From contig JAHZGX010000027.1 of assembly GCA_019420585.1 (NCBI GenBank), positions 1-64,000 of the forward strand: a stretch of DNA of 64,000 bases, given 5' to 3'. The notes beneath the pieces were generated by a model. It was not told the DNA's origin, ran no database searches, and was given only the letters and a program-made list of their open reading frames with translations. Below, one piece after another: positions 1-8,815 of the stretch. Numbering within the stretch: position 1 is the stretch's first letter; every line of letters begins with the position of its first letter. Origin of the DNA: Prevotellaceae bacterium (lineage in GTDB: Bacteria > Bacteroidota > Bacteroidia > Bacteroidales > Bacteroidaceae). The position numbers and the translations under genes were made by a program.

Positions 1-48
1 GGGACTCCTCTTGGGGAGCGTCCCTCCCTGTTTGCGACTGCAAAGGTA
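1..48 (-). promoter_or_regulatory. Promoter and 5' hairpin of a leftward gene outside the window
   Basis: Read on the minus strand, TACCTTTG (48 to 41) matches the Bacteroidota -7 box TAnnTTTG. Downstream of it the segment 1-24 can fold, with GGGAC at 1-5 pairing with GTCCC at 20-24. This suggests the 5' untranslated region of a gene that lies to the left of the window. No coding sequence of that gene is visible. Confidence 0.45.
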
Positions 49-629
49 CAACCATACAACGCCACAACCAAGGGACTACAGGACTTTTTTTGAGAAAATG
101 CACAATTTTATAACATACACATTATTTATTATATATAGAGAGGGAAGGAAACGGGACTGCCGCACGTTGCGCTGACACTGGACTTTGGGGGAAGGAACCC
201 TTCATGCTGCCTTTATGCTTGGTGACGGGTTCTATGCCGTCTGCTAACGGTGTCCTGTGCTGTCAGCCAATCCTGTCAATGGAAGGATAAGGCACGGTAC
301 TTCTTGTTCACGCATTTGCGCCTTTCGCAAAAATGTCCGATTTCAAGTTTCCAATTGGGAAAAATATTTTTCCTAGTTGGATTTTTATTTTTTCCCAGTT
401 GGCCGGATTTTCAGGCATTTCTCCTGAAATCTTGACATCAGCAGGATTGCCTGACACGTTTTCGGGAAACCGGACGCGCAGGTTCCAAAGTTTCCTCTAA
501 AAGAGGACCTTCCCGACAGCGGATGACAATATGGTAACCTTATCTCATTTATCCAAATAAGACATGGCTGAACGTTCTTTTTCACCTTACACGAAACACG
601 CATAATATGTTATGTCCTCTGTCCGCCCT
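49..629. other. Intergenic region without a supported gene
   Basis: About 580 bases between the leftward promoter at the edge and the pyrE promoter. Short open frames here have no convincing protein character. The only structure seen is the AT-rich dispersed repeat at 341-402. The 61-codon open frame at 250-435 runs through this repeat and is not considered a gene. Confidence 0.6.
341..402. repeat. Dispersed AT-rich inverted repeat, copy 1
   Basis: CCAATTGGGAAAAAT (351-365) faces ATTTTTCCTAGTTGG (366-380), an imperfect hairpin with 15-base arms and two G-T tolerant differences. A third related half, TTTTTTCCCAGTTGG, follows at 388-402. A very similar block occurs at 17868-17927 and a diverged relative at 27148-27240, all between genes. 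Function unknown; a mobile non-coding repeat, protein-binding site or RNA structure are all possible. Confidence 0.7.
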
Positions 630-657
630 TTTGTATGGAGCCTTTTTCGTAACTTTG
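630..657 (+). promoter_or_regulatory. Promoter of pyrE operon
   Basis: TAACTTTG at 650-657 fits the Bacteroidota -7 box, with TTTG at 630-633 as a possible -33 element, though the 16-base spacing is shorter than the usual 19-21. Its position argues that pyrE starts at 684 and not at the in-frame ATG at 612, which lies upstream of the promoter. Confidence 0.55.
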
Positions 658-683
658 CACGGAAATACAAATACATTCACGAT

Positions 684-1319
684 ATGACCAACACACTGGA
701 ATCCATCTTCGCAGCCAAACTGCTCAATGTAAAAGCGATCAAGTTGCAACCAACAGACCCATTCACATGGGCAAGCGGGTGGAAGAGCCCGTTCTACTGC
801 GACAACCGCAAGACGCTCTCCTTCCCCGACTTGCGCACCTTTGTCAAGGTAGAACTCACACGTACAATCTTGGAAAACTTTCCACAGGCCGAAGCCATAG
901 CCGGCGTAGCCACCGGAGCCATAGCGCAAGGCGCACTGGTGGCCGACACGCTGGGGCTGCCTTTCGCCTACGTACGCAGCAAGGCCAAGGATCACGGCAT
1001 GGCCAACCTAATAGAAGGTGAACTGAAGCCCGGCACCAAGGTGGTGGTGGTAGAAGACCTCATCAGCACAGGTGGGAGCAGCCTCAAGGCCGTGGAAGCA
1101 CTGCGTGCCGCCGGCTATGAGGTGGTGGGCATGGTGGCCTCCTATACCTATGGTTTCCCCGTGGCCGAGGAGGCTTTCGCCGATGCCAAGGTCAAACTCA
1201 TCACGCTCACGAACTACGAAGCCGTGGTGGCTGAGGCTCTGCGCACCGGCTACATAGCCGAGGACCAAGTACCCATGCTGCACGAATGGCGCAAGGATCC
1301 CGCGCACTGGAATGCCTGA
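684..1319 (+). CDS. pyrE: Orotate phosphoribosyltransferase
   Basis: Joins orotate to PRPP to give orotidine 5'-phosphate, the fifth step of de novo pyrimidine synthesis, in the cytoplasm. The 211-residue protein has the PRPP-binding loop VVVVEDLISTGGSS at about residues 116-129, preceded by the catalytic-loop region AYVRSKAKDHGMAN. Length is normal for bacterial PyrE. The reading frame is open back to 612, but the -7 box at 650-657 and the family start (MTNTLES) favour 684. It leads a co-directional group with an SRPBCC-like gene, argH and a lipoprotein gene, an order I recall from other Bacteroidales. Confidence 0.95.
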   Translation: MTNTLESIFAAKLLNVKAIKLQPTDPFTWASGWKSPFYCDNRKTLSFPDLRTFVKVELTRTILENFPQAEAIAGVATGAIAQGALVADTLGLPFAYVRSKAKDHGMANLIEGELKPGTKVVVVEDLISTGGSSLKAVEALRAAGYEVVGMVASYTYGFPVAEEAFADAKVKLITLTNYEAVVAEALRTGYIAEDQVPMLHEWRKDPAHWNA

Positions 1320-1365
1320 CCCAGGCTCGCTATCACACATAGTACTATATACATAAGGGAATAGA

Positions 1366-1842
1366 ATGGCAGAATACAAGAGTACGGTGCACGTGTCACC
1401 GTTTCCCCAACAAAGAGTATATGACCGACTGTCTGACCTAACCTTTTTGTCACTCATACAGGACAGCCTTGACAATCAGGAAGCACGCAACCGCATCCTG
1501 GAGCAGGCACAGGGAAAGGTGACAGCCGAACAACTGGACAGTGCCGCAGAGAAGATACGCCAGATGCAATTTGACCGAGACAGCGTCACATCCGACACGC
1601 CTGTGGGAAAGATAACCTTGCGCATCGTGGAACGGGAAGAACCCAAATGCGTGAAATTTGCCTTGGAGGGCGCGCCCATACAGGCCAACCTGTGGATACA
1701 GATGCTTCCCCAGGGTGAGCAATGCGCCATGAGGGTGACGCTGAAGGCAGAACTCAACTTCCTCATCAAGCAGATGGTGGGCAAGAAACTGGAAGAGGGC
1801 ACCGAAGGACTGGCTCGCATGCTGGCCTCCATACCCTACTGA
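1366..1842 (+). CDS. SRPBCC-like (START/polyketide-cyclase fold) protein
   Basis: A 158-residue protein with no signal peptide. The N-terminal half has the pattern of SRPBCC proteins: a strand that begins with 'STVHVSPFPQQRVYDRLSDL' followed by a helix. The alternating strands (TLRIVEREEPKCVKFALEG) and a long C-terminal helix (MVGKKLEEGTEGLARMLASI) are also typical of this cup-shaped ligand-binding fold. The ligand is unknown. It sits 46 bases after pyrE and 37 before argH, so it is probably co-transcribed. A link to arginine or pyrimidine synthesis is inferred from position only. Confidence 0.7.
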   Translation: MAEYKSTVHVSPFPQQRVYDRLSDLTFLSLIQDSLDNQEARNRILEQAQGKVTAEQLDSAAEKIRQMQFDRDSVTSDTPVGKITLRIVEREEPKCVKFALEGAPIQANLWIQMLPQGEQCAMRVTLKAELNFLIKQMVGKKLEEGTEGLARMLASIPY

Positions 1843-1879
1843 ACCGAGACACACGACGTACAGACAAATCCTGAAGAAA

Positions 1880-3223
1880 ATGCAGAAACTCTGGGACAAG
1901 GGCTTCAACACAGCCCAAGAAATCGAACGCTTCACCGTAGGCAGAGACCGCGAAATGGACCTCTACCTGGCCGAAAGCGATGTATTGGGCAGTATGGCAC
2001 ACATCACCATGCTGGAGACCATAGGACTGCTTACGGCTGATGAACTGAAGACGCTGTTACACGAACTGCGCGCCATACGCAAAGACATCCTGCAAGGCAA
2101 CTTCACCATTGAGGAGGGAGTAGAGGACGTGCACTCGCAGATAGAACTCATGCTCACCCGGAGGCTGGGCGACATGGGCAAGAAAATCCATTCCGGCCGG
2201 AGCCGCAATGACCAAGTACTGGTGGATTTGAAACTCTTCACGCGCAAGCAACTGAAGGAAGTGGCCGAGGACGTGCGCACTCTCTTCACCGAACTTCAGG
2301 CACAGAGCGAACGATACAAACAAGTGCTCATGCCCGGCTATACCCACCTGCAAGTGGCCATGCCCAGCAGTTTCGGCCTGTGGTTCGGTGCCTATGCCGA
2401 GAGTTTGGTGGATGACATGATGTTCTTGCAGGCTGCCTTCCGCATGACCAACCGCAACCCTCTGGGCTCGGCGGCAGGCTACGGAAGCAGTTTCCCGCTC
2501 AACCGCTCGCTCACCACCGCCCTGCTGGGCTTTGACTCCATGAACTACAATGTGGTATATGCCCAGATGGGGCGCGGAAAGATGGAGCGCAACGTAGCCT
2601 TCGCACTGGCCAGCGTGGCCGGCACACTGAGCAAACTGGCTTACGATGCCTGCATGTTCAACAGTCAGAACTTCGCCTTCGTCAAGTTGCCCGACGAGTG
2701 CACCACCGGCTCCAGTATCATGCCGCACAAGAAGAACCCCGATGTGTTTGAACTCACGCGCGCCAAGTGTAACAAGATACAGGCACTCCCACAGCAAGTC
2801 ATGCTCATCATGAACAACCTGCCTTGCGGCTACTTCCGTGACCTGCAAATCATCAAGGAGGTGTTCCTGCCCTGTTTCCAAGAACTAAGAGACTGCCTGG
2901 CCATGGTGACATATATCATACAACGTATCAAGGTGAACGAGCACATCCTGAATGACCCACGCTATGACCTGATGTTCTCGGTAGAGGAAGTCAACCGCCT
3001 GGCCGCCGAGGGGATGCCCTTCCGCGATGCCTACAAGAAAGTGGGCATGGACATCCAAGCCGGCAATTTCCAGCCCCACAAGGAGGTGCACCACACCCAT
3101 GAGGGAAGCATAGGCAACCTGTGCAACAAGGAAATAAATGCCCTGATGGACGAAGTGTGGAGCGGATTCCATTTTGAACGCATGGAGGAAGCCGAAAGGA
3201 AACTGGTAACAGGCAAGGCATGA
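1880..3223 (+). CDS. argH: Argininosuccinate lyase
   Basis: Splits argininosuccinate into arginine and fumarate, the last step of arginine synthesis. The 447-residue protein has the fumarase/lyase superfamily signature GSSIMPHKKNPD around residue 280, the N-terminal 'DVHSQIELML' segment around residue 85, and 'HSGRSRNDQV' around residue 108, all diagnostic of ArgH. The mobile catalytic loop carries the serine of GSS. The stop codon overlaps the start of the next gene by four bases (ATGA), so the two are probably translationally coupled. Nothing looks truncated. Confidence 0.96.
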   Translation: MQKLWDKGFNTAQEIERFTVGRDREMDLYLAESDVLGSMAHITMLETIGLLTADELKTLLHELRAIRKDILQGNFTIEEGVEDVHSQIELMLTRRLGDMGKKIHSGRSRNDQVLVDLKLFTRKQLKEVAEDVRTLFTELQAQSERYKQVLMPGYTHLQVAMPSSFGLWFGAYAESLVDDMMFLQAAFRMTNRNPLGSAAGYGSSFPLNRSLTTALLGFDSMNYNVVYAQMGRGKMERNVAFALASVAGTLSKLAYDACMFNSQNFAFVKLPDECTTGSSIMPHKKNPDVFELTRAKCNKIQALPQQVMLIMNNLPCGYFRDLQIIKEVFLPCFQELRDCLAMVTYIIQRIKVNEHILNDPRYDLMFSVEEVNRLAAEGMPFRDAYKKVGMDIQAGNFQPHKEVHHTHEGSIGNLCNKEINALMDEVWSGFHFERMEEAERKLVTGKA

Positions 3224-3762
3224 AGAGACTTACGCTTGCCGTCATCATATTGCTGTCGGGCTTGACGTCATGTACCCAGTCCGACAACCTCTACTCCAGC
3301 ATACCGGCCAGGCTGGTCATGAGCAACGTGTATCAGGCACCTGCCCTCTACACGGCATGCAACAGCCTGGGAGAATTCTGCTCCGTGACCATGGATGGGC
3401 AGAAAATATATTTCCACGGAAGCAAGGAGACCTCTCCCGTCAACCGCACCGCACTGGGCAGTTACGAGAGTATCGTACTAGGCCTGGGGGGACTCATCAT
3501 CGGCCTGCCGGCCCTGCCCGAAGTGGGCAAGGACGTGAGCCAGGTTGTGTGCTTTGACCTCAACTGTCCCAACTGTTACGAGCAAAACGGTGGAATAACC
3601 AAGCGTATGGACATCACGGGCAGCACTTCCCGGTGCCGGGGATGCGGACGCACCTATGACCTCAACGGCCTGGGAATTGTGTCACAGGGCGAGAACGGCC
3701 GCCCGCTATTCCGCTACCGTACCTCCTACGTGGGCACCACCCTGGTGGTCAGCAACCGCTGA
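3220..3762 (+). CDS. Lipoprotein with cysteine-pair (zinc ribbon/Rieske-like) domain
   Basis: A 180-residue predicted lipoprotein: hydrophobic N-terminus followed by the lipobox LTSC at residues 15-18. The second half contains CFDLNCPNCYEQ and, about 25 residues later, CRGCGRTYDLNGLG, four cysteines in CxxC pairs ahead of a beta-rich tail ending in 'YVGTTLVVSNR'. The spacing recalls Rieske or zinc-ribbon folds, but the histidines of a Rieske site are not seen at the expected places, so a structural zinc is more likely. It overlaps argH by four bases. Function unknown; the tie to arginine synthesis may be only positional. Confidence 0.75.
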   Translation: MKRLTLAVIILLSGLTSCTQSDNLYSSIPARLVMSNVYQAPALYTACNSLGEFCSVTMDGQKIYFHGSKETSPVNRTALGSYESIVLGLGGLIIGLPALPEVGKDVSQVVCFDLNCPNCYEQNGGITKRMDITGSTSRCRGCGRTYDLNGLGIVSQGENGRPLFRYRTSYVGTTLVVSNR

Positions 3763-3804
3763 AACACATATCAATCCCACCTGCCAGTACCTTTTCTGAG
3801 TCAC

Positions 3805-4359
3805 CTATCTGCCATGACGGATTCCATAGAAATACTTCCACAACGGAGCCGCCATGAGCGACTGGCGGAACTCTCCGCGAAGAAGCATCTGCCGCACCTC
3901 CATGGGCTTGAAGAAATGCACCTCCAGGTATTCCATGCGGTCAAGGTCCTGCGTGGCAGTACGCTCCACTCCCGTGGCCAAGAAGCAGTGGCACAGATTT
4001 GTCATCGTACTGGGATTGGCCGAAATATCCATCAGGTGTGTCCATTCCCCGCCAGTGAAACCCGTCTCCTCAGTTAGTTCACGGCGTGCGGCCTGTTCGG
4101 GAGTCTCACCCTGCTCCATCACCCCTGCCACTATCTCATAGGAAGTCTCACCCAAAGCATGCCTGTACTGCCGTTCCAATATCATTTCTCCCTGCACGGT
4201 AACGGCTATCACATTAATCCAGTCTGGGTATTCCAGCACGTAATACTCGTCATGCACCACCCCGTTGGGCAGACGCACCGCGTCACGCCGAGCCGTAAGC
4301 CACGGACGTCTGATAAGATACTCGGTGGAGAGAGTCTCCCACTTAATGTCCTTTTCCAT
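3805..4359 (-). CDS. NUDIX hydrolase, ADP-ribose pyrophosphatase-like
   Basis: Probably cleaves a nucleoside diphosphate linked to another group, such as ADP-ribose, in the cytoplasm. The full NUDIX box GX5EX7REUXEEXGU is present in the middle of the protein (GVMEQGETPEQAARREL then TEETGF). The region before it (YVLEYPDWINVIAVTVQGEM) is typical of the ADP-ribose pyrophosphatase branch. I chose the ATG at 4359 because AAGGA lies six bases upstream; 4365 is also possible. Convergent with the argH group and only 42 bases from it. A TAAGTTTG box (4452 to 4445) is a plausible promoter. Confidence 0.85.
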   Translation of the reverse strand: MEKDIKWETLSTEYLIRRPWLTARRDAVRLPNGVVHDEYYVLEYPDWINVIAVTVQGEMILERQYRHALGETSYEIVAGVMEQGETPEQAARRELTEETGFTGGEWTHLMDISANPSTMTNLCHCFLATGVERTATQDLDRMEYLEVHFFKPMEVRQMLLRGEFRQSLMAAPLWKYFYGIRHGR

Positions 4360-4578
4360 AGTCATTCCTTGCCGCCATATTACTGACGGACTTTTCCACA
4401 ACAGTAGTTTAGATGCAGAGACAGACAATGCCGCCCCGCGAATACAAACTTACGACTTTTCTGTGACCCACGGCACATGCCTGCCTCAAATCTGTCTCAT
4501 AGTCACAAGCATCCGCCCCATCAATGGCCAGCAAGACAATCAAAGCGAGCGACAGAGGGCAAAAAAAGAGCCCTAGAA

Positions 4579-4610
4579 TTTGGCCAGTTTGCAAGAAACC
4601 CCTACCTTTG
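4579..4610 (+). promoter_or_regulatory. Promoter of tRNA-Leu
   Basis: TTTG at 4579-4582, 20 bases, then TACCTTTG at 4603-4610: a textbook Bacteroidota vegetative promoter placed 12 bases upstream of the tRNA. Confidence 0.75.
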
Positions 4611-4622
4611 CAGCCGTACAAA

Positions 4623-4704
4623 GCCCAGATGGCGGAATCGGTAGACGCGCTGGTCTCAAACACCAGTGGGGCAACCCGTGCCGGTTCGACCCCGGCTCTG
4701 GGTA
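4623..4704 (+). tRNA. tRNA-Leu (anticodon CAA)
   Basis: An 82-base type II tRNA. Acceptor GCCCAGA (4623-4629) pairs with TCTGGGT (4697-4703) through one G-T pair. The anticodon stem CTGGT/ACCAG encloses the loop CTCAAAC, giving anticodon CAA for the leucine codon TTG. The long variable arm and the T arm GCCGG-TTCGACC-CCGGC are intact. CCA is not encoded. Confidence 0.96.
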
Positions 4705-4709
4705 CAAGA

Positions 4710-4755
4710 AAGACGGCTAAGATGTTGGACATCAACTCTTAGCCGTCTTCTTTTT
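4710..4755 (+). terminator. Terminator after tRNA-Leu
   Basis: Perfect 13-bp stem: AAGACGGCTAAGA (4710-4722) with TCTTAGCCGTCTT (4737-4749), loop of 14 bases, followed by CTTTTT. It ends the tRNA transcript. Confidence 0.85.
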
Positions 4756-4787
4756 ACTCACTTGCTTTGGCACGCATAGTAATCGGT

Positions 4788-6317
4788 TTACTTCCCTGCA
4801 CGCTTAAACAACAATGCATCATAAAGGTAAATGGAGGCATCGGAGCGTGGATTGAGCCAACGGAAGACAAAGGAATGCCTCTTGTATGGCATATCCAGGT
4901 TCCAATATACATCAAGGCTCCTATGCCTGAACGATGCCGGCATGGACATGGTCTTCTGAGGTATGCCGTCAACAATGACTTCTATCTCCGCCACATAACT
5001 GCGGTCACTGCAATGCACTTCACCGCGGAACACCATACCGGCGCATTCGCCTTCAACCGTCTCACGGCCATTCATGTTACGCTTAAATTCAATTCTCCTG
5101 TCAGGCAGCAACCCGGGAAAACTCTGTTCAAAACGCACCGCACGAGGGCGCTGGCAGCGTATGGTCACATCCGTATCGGTAACATGCCCACCATTGCGTT
5201 CAATCATCTTCAAGGCATGCGAGAAACTCATGCGGTAAGTGTCAGTAAGCGAACTAGCAGTATAAGCGAACTTGATGTCTTCGGCCTTTTTTAGTGGGTT
5301 TATCCACTCGGCCGGAATCTTATCGTAGCCCAGCGCCGTACCCAGTATACCGCCGGCAGATGCAGGATTGCAATCCGAGTCCTGTCCACAGCGCGTGGAG
5401 ATGTCCAAGGTACGTCCAAAGTTCCCTCCTCCATACAACAAGCCAATCACCACATACGCACTGTTTATCACCGCGTCTATATTCAGAGGCAGGAGGGCTC
5501 CCTCGTCACAGGCCACATCATCATTCCAATATTCACGGCACCGATCCCATGCCACAAGCCAATTGTCGGGATGCTGGTGATAAGTATCTATGATATCCGC
5601 GATGCAGCGATAAAACTTGCTCTTCTTGGGAATTGTCTTAAGTGCCTCCGTAACGATGATTTCAACGTCACTGCTCACGAAAGCCAGGGAGTACATTGCG
5701 CCCATATAGACACCACCATACCATCCATCGCCATAATTCATGATATGTCCCACACGGTCAGATACCCGCGATGCAGCATTGGGCATTGCTGGAGCCATAA
5801 GTCCCGCATAGTCTGCCTCTATCTGATAGTCAATGTCATCGGCGTGGGGATTGTTCTTCCAATGCCCCGACTCAGGGGGCATGATACCGTGCATGATGTT
5901 GTACCTCGCGGCTTGGTTGGCATGCCACAAATCATATTTGGCATATGCAAATGCCTTGGCAAACGAATCCACGGGAGCATCCAGACCCAAGCGTTCAAAC
6001 ACTTCAACAAATGTGAGATCCATGTAAATGTCGTCATACAGCCACGGCGAATTCTTCATGGTATTGCAGACATAGTCTGGATCCCCCCAGGGGATTTCCA
6101 CTTCAGGCCCAATGGTGCAGTCCCGGTAACGGAACTCCGTAGGGCCGCCATACGTGACACCGATTGTCTGCCCTGCCCATCCTCCTTTGATTTTGTTCAT
6201 GAGTTCACCATGCGTAAGCGTAATTCGTGATGGCAAACGCGATGTTTTGCCAGACACGGCAGAGACAGACAATACAGATACGGCTGCAACGGCAATCAAT
6301 AAAGAACGTAATTTCAT
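4788..6317 (-). CDS. Secreted ADP-ribosylglycohydrolase family protein
   Basis: A 509-residue protein with a cleavable signal peptide (MKLRSLLIAVAAVSVLSVSA). The ADP-ribosylglycohydrolase (DraG/ARH) fold is recognised from two acidic metal sites: YDDIYMDLTF around residue 95 and CGQDSDCNPASAGGILG around residue 310, matching the family 'GGDTDT' site. The C-terminal 150 residues are beta-rich, probably an accessory domain. Family members remove ADP-ribose from proteins or related N-/O-glycosidic adducts, but periplasmic members in Bacteroidota may act on other glycosides, so the substrate is open. It stands alone on the minus strand, with a possible -7 box TACTTTTG (6487 to 6480). Confidence 0.85.
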   Translation of the reverse strand: MKLRSLLIAVAAVSVLSVSAVSGKTSRLPSRITLTHGELMNKIKGGWAGQTIGVTYGGPTEFRYRDCTIGPEVEIPWGDPDYVCNTMKNSPWLYDDIYMDLTFVEVFERLGLDAPVDSFAKAFAYAKYDLWHANQAARYNIMHGIMPPESGHWKNNPHADDIDYQIEADYAGLMAPAMPNAASRVSDRVGHIMNYGDGWYGGVYMGAMYSLAFVSSDVEIIVTEALKTIPKKSKFYRCIADIIDTYHQHPDNWLVAWDRCREYWNDDVACDEGALLPLNIDAVINSAYVVIGLLYGGGNFGRTLDISTRCGQDSDCNPASAGGILGTALGYDKIPAEWINPLKKAEDIKFAYTASSLTDTYRMSFSHALKMIERNGGHVTDTDVTIRCQRPRAVRFEQSFPGLLPDRRIEFKRNMNGRETVEGECAGMVFRGEVHCSDRSYVAEIEVIVDGIPQKTMSMPASFRHRSLDVYWNLDMPYKRHSFVFRWLNPRSDASIYLYDALLFKRAGK

Positions 6318-6550
6318 TGCTAAAAACAGATTATAGTTTTAATGTTTCCCCAATCACCTGATATTTACAGACAAATGAAACGGGAGAGTTGTGCACACTT
6401 TCTTTTAGGGCAATGCCCTGTAGGCAGTCTTAGTCTCAACTTTTGCGGTTTGTTGCCATTGGAGAACGGCTTCCGTACACAAAAGTAGCATTATTTTCTG
6501 GAACTTATGGCTTTGCTATAAATAAAACTTATATTGCCTGAGACCAAGCA

Positions 6551-7891
6551 TCAGCGCTTGACCCAGGATTCAGGATTGAGTTTGGTGGTCTCCTTGCGCA
6601 ACTGGAAATGGAGGACACAATTGCCCTCGCCGTCATCCTTCACCGTCCCCAAAATGTCACAGGCGCGTACCTTCTGTCCCTTGGCAACGATAACCGATGA
6701 AAGGTTGCAGTAAACACTGATGTAACTGCCATGGCGCACAAGCACGTTCTTGTTGCCCCCGAACTGAAACACGGCAGACACAACACCGTCAAACACCGCA
6801 CGGGCACGCGCTCCAGGCCTACCCACATAGTTGGTTCCCTTATTGTCGAGTTGCACATTGCGCAGACCGGGGACATTGTACTTGCCAAATCGGTTGCCAA
6901 TCATGTACTGCCCGGTAATGGGGACAGGCAAGCGTCCTTTGTTCTGCTCGAAGCCTCCATTCAACTGGACATCCTCAGCCGTCAGCCACCCATTCTTCTT
7001 CGTGGCAGGCGCAGATGTCGGTGCAGGAACCTCCACCACTTTTCCGGTGTTGTGTCCATCCCTGCTCTTCCGATTAGCCATAGCCGCCTTCTCACGCTGT
7101 GCACGCTTGGCCGCCTCAGCCTTCTTTCGGGCTGCTTCCTCGGCTCTTTTCCGTGCCTGCTCTATCTCATAGGCTATCAGGTCATCAATTTTCTTGTCCA
7201 AAGCATTGATCTGACGTTGCTGCTCGCTCACCTTGCCCTTTAAGGTCTTCTCCTGCTGGCGCAAGTTACTCACCTGCCTCTTTTCCTTTATTTGCTGCTG
7301 ATTCAGTTGCCTGCGCTGCTGCATAAGTTCACGCAGCACATCGTTCTGCCGAGCCCGTGCCTCAAGCACCCGGTTCTGCGCCTCAAGCATGACGGCCTGT
7401 TTCTGAAGTACCTGCTCTCCCAGATTCTGTTCATAATGTACAAACTCCTTGGCATACCGGGATCTGCGGAACATCTGCGTAACGGTGCGGGCCGATAGCA
7501 CAAACAGGAGCGGACTCACCTGCCGCCTCTGCATGCGTGCATACCTGATGGCCTGCCGCAACTTGGCCTGCTTCTCATGGAGTTCCTTCTCTATCACAGC
7601 GATATCGCCTTGCAGACGCAGCAATTTCTTTTCTAGATTATCAAGTTCATTCTCCAGGCCATGGATGTGCTCCAGCCTGCTGTCCAGTTGCACATCAAGG
7701 TAATTGATGGTCTTCTCGCCTGTCTGCACCTTCTTGCGTGTACGGTTCAGTTCGTCTTGTGACTTTTTCAAAGTCTTCTGCAACTCCGTCTTCTGCTTCT
7801 GGAGAGCCTTTACCTTACGGCTGTTCTGCCCCTGGCAAAGGAACGTGTAGGAGCAGGCCAAGAGGAACAACAGGAATAAGCGCTTCGTCAT
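6551..7891 (-). CDS. EnvC-like murein hydrolase activator (degenerate M23/LytM)
   Basis: Secreted protein of 446 residues: signal peptide, long coiled coil at about residues 25-255 (rich in K, Q, E and R), an Ala/Lys linker, then a C-terminal M23/LytM domain. In active LytM peptidases zinc is held by an H..D pair and an HxH motif. Here the matching positions read NVQLDNKGTNY and LHFQLRK, so only part of the site remains. With the coiled coil this matches EnvC-type activators, which switch on amidases at the septum, better than an active hydrolase. I chose the start at 7891 (MTKRLF); 7903 is also in frame. Last gene of the operon that begins at 14676. Confidence 0.85.
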   Translation of the reverse strand: MTKRLFLLFLLACSYTFLCQGQNSRKVKALQKQKTELQKTLKKSQDELNRTRKKVQTGEKTINYLDVQLDSRLEHIHGLENELDNLEKKLLRLQGDIAVIEKELHEKQAKLRQAIRYARMQRRQVSPLLFVLSARTVTQMFRRSRYAKEFVHYEQNLGEQVLQKQAVMLEAQNRVLEARARQNDVLRELMQQRRQLNQQQIKEKRQVSNLRQQEKTLKGKVSEQQRQINALDKKIDDLIAYEIEQARKRAEEAARKKAEAAKRAQREKAAMANRKSRDGHNTGKVVEVPAPTSAPATKKNGWLTAEDVQLNGGFEQNKGRLPVPITGQYMIGNRFGKYNVPGLRNVQLDNKGTNYVGRPGARARAVFDGVVSAVFQFGGNKNVLVRHGSYISVYCNLSSVIVAKGQKVRACDILGTVKDDGEGNCVLHFQLRKETTKLNPESWVKR

Positions 7892-7924
7892 ATATATGGT
7901 CAATTACCGTCCTTAGAACATGTT

Positions 7925-8815
7925 TTACAGCGACAAGCCCTTAAGCCGCTTCATGATACTCTCCACAGACACGGGGCTGTATTTCTTGGTATTTATCTCT
8001 GTACGTGTCTGCCAGTCCGAATTGTTCTTGAGGCTACTCAGATTCAGTGTCACTTGCGCCTTCACGTTTCCCGAGGAAATACGCATCTGCATGGAAGTGG
8101 GAAACTGCTTCCCGCCATAAGACTTGTAAGAGGAATAGTCCCAGGACATCAAGGGAGACATGCTGCTGTCACCGGAAGTCACACTGGTCTGCAGGAGCAG
8201 GGCGCGTGACATGCTGGCCACAAAGCGGAGTGCAGCCCGGGCATGTACCGCACTGGTCAGTTGCAAGGTGTCCCCCGAGATTCTCTGTTCAAAATCCTTG
8301 CCGTCAGGCACACTGCCGCCATCTCCAGGCAAGAACAGTTCGCCCCAGAAGAGCGATTGGAAGGTATGGAAGTCTATGCCCGACTGCCGGAAGAAAGGCA
8401 CATCGGAATAAGCCACACGCACGTACTGATGGTTCACACGGTCAACCAAGAGGAAATAGTCGGGAGTAATCTCCATGCGCCCCACCTCCATAAGCCCGAG
8501 GAAAGCCAGTGAGAGTTGTATGACATCGTCTCTCTTCATCCTCAGCGTGCCACTCACGCCCACATCCTTTTGGCCGGCCATCAACTTGACGCTTGCCTTG
8601 GCAGTGATGTATTTCTCGGTCTGTCGTCCCGCATTGATCATATTTACTGCCTTGCCGGCCAGACCTCCCGTCTGTGCTCCAGTCACAGCGGAACTGTCCT
8701 TGTCCACCACGGCACCGCTCCGGTGCTTGCAGGATGACACAAGAAGCACGCAACACGCAAGGAGCATCCATGCGGTGGCGGCAAACAACTTATCAGATTT
8801 CCTCTTCATAATCAT
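7925..8815 (-). CDS. DUF4292 lipoprotein
   Basis: A 296-residue predicted lipoprotein: hydrophobic N-terminal segment and lipobox VSSC. The body, with 'KYITAKASVKLMAGQKDVGVSGTLRMKRDDVIQLSL', is the DUF4292 pattern. I believe that family is related in fold to LolA/LolB lipoprotein carriers, so a role in moving lipid or lipoprotein at the outer membrane is a reasonable guess, not shown. Its start at 8815 forms an ATGA overlap with the stop of the TPR gene upstream, and 33 bases separate it from the EnvC-like gene, so all three are probably one functional unit of the envelope. Confidence 0.85.
   Translation of the reverse strand: MIMKRKSDKLFAATAWMLLACCVLLVSSCKHRSGAVVDKDSSAVTGAQTGGLAGKAVNMINAGRQTEKYITAKASVKLMAGQKDVGVSGTLRMKRDDVIQLSLAFLGLMEVGRMEITPDYFLLVDRVNHQYVRVAYSDVPFFRQSGIDFHTFQSLFWGELFLPGDGGSVPDGKDFEQRISGDTLQLTSAVHARAALRFVASMSRALLLQTSVTSGDSSMSPLMSWDYSSYKSYGGKQFPTSMQMRISSGNVKAQVTLNLSSLKNNSDWQTRTEINTKKYSPVSVESIMKRLKGLSL

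Noticed and set aside
250..435. Small gene in the first intergenic region
   Set aside because: It runs through the dispersed AT-rich repeat and its translation is Phe/Leu-rich noise.
612..683. Longer N-terminus for PyrE starting at 612
   Set aside because: The -7 box at 650-657 lies inside this extension, and known PyrE proteins start at the 684 position.
6551..7891. Active M23 peptidase
   Set aside because: The zinc ligands of LytM enzymes are not all present, so an EnvC-like activator is the better call.
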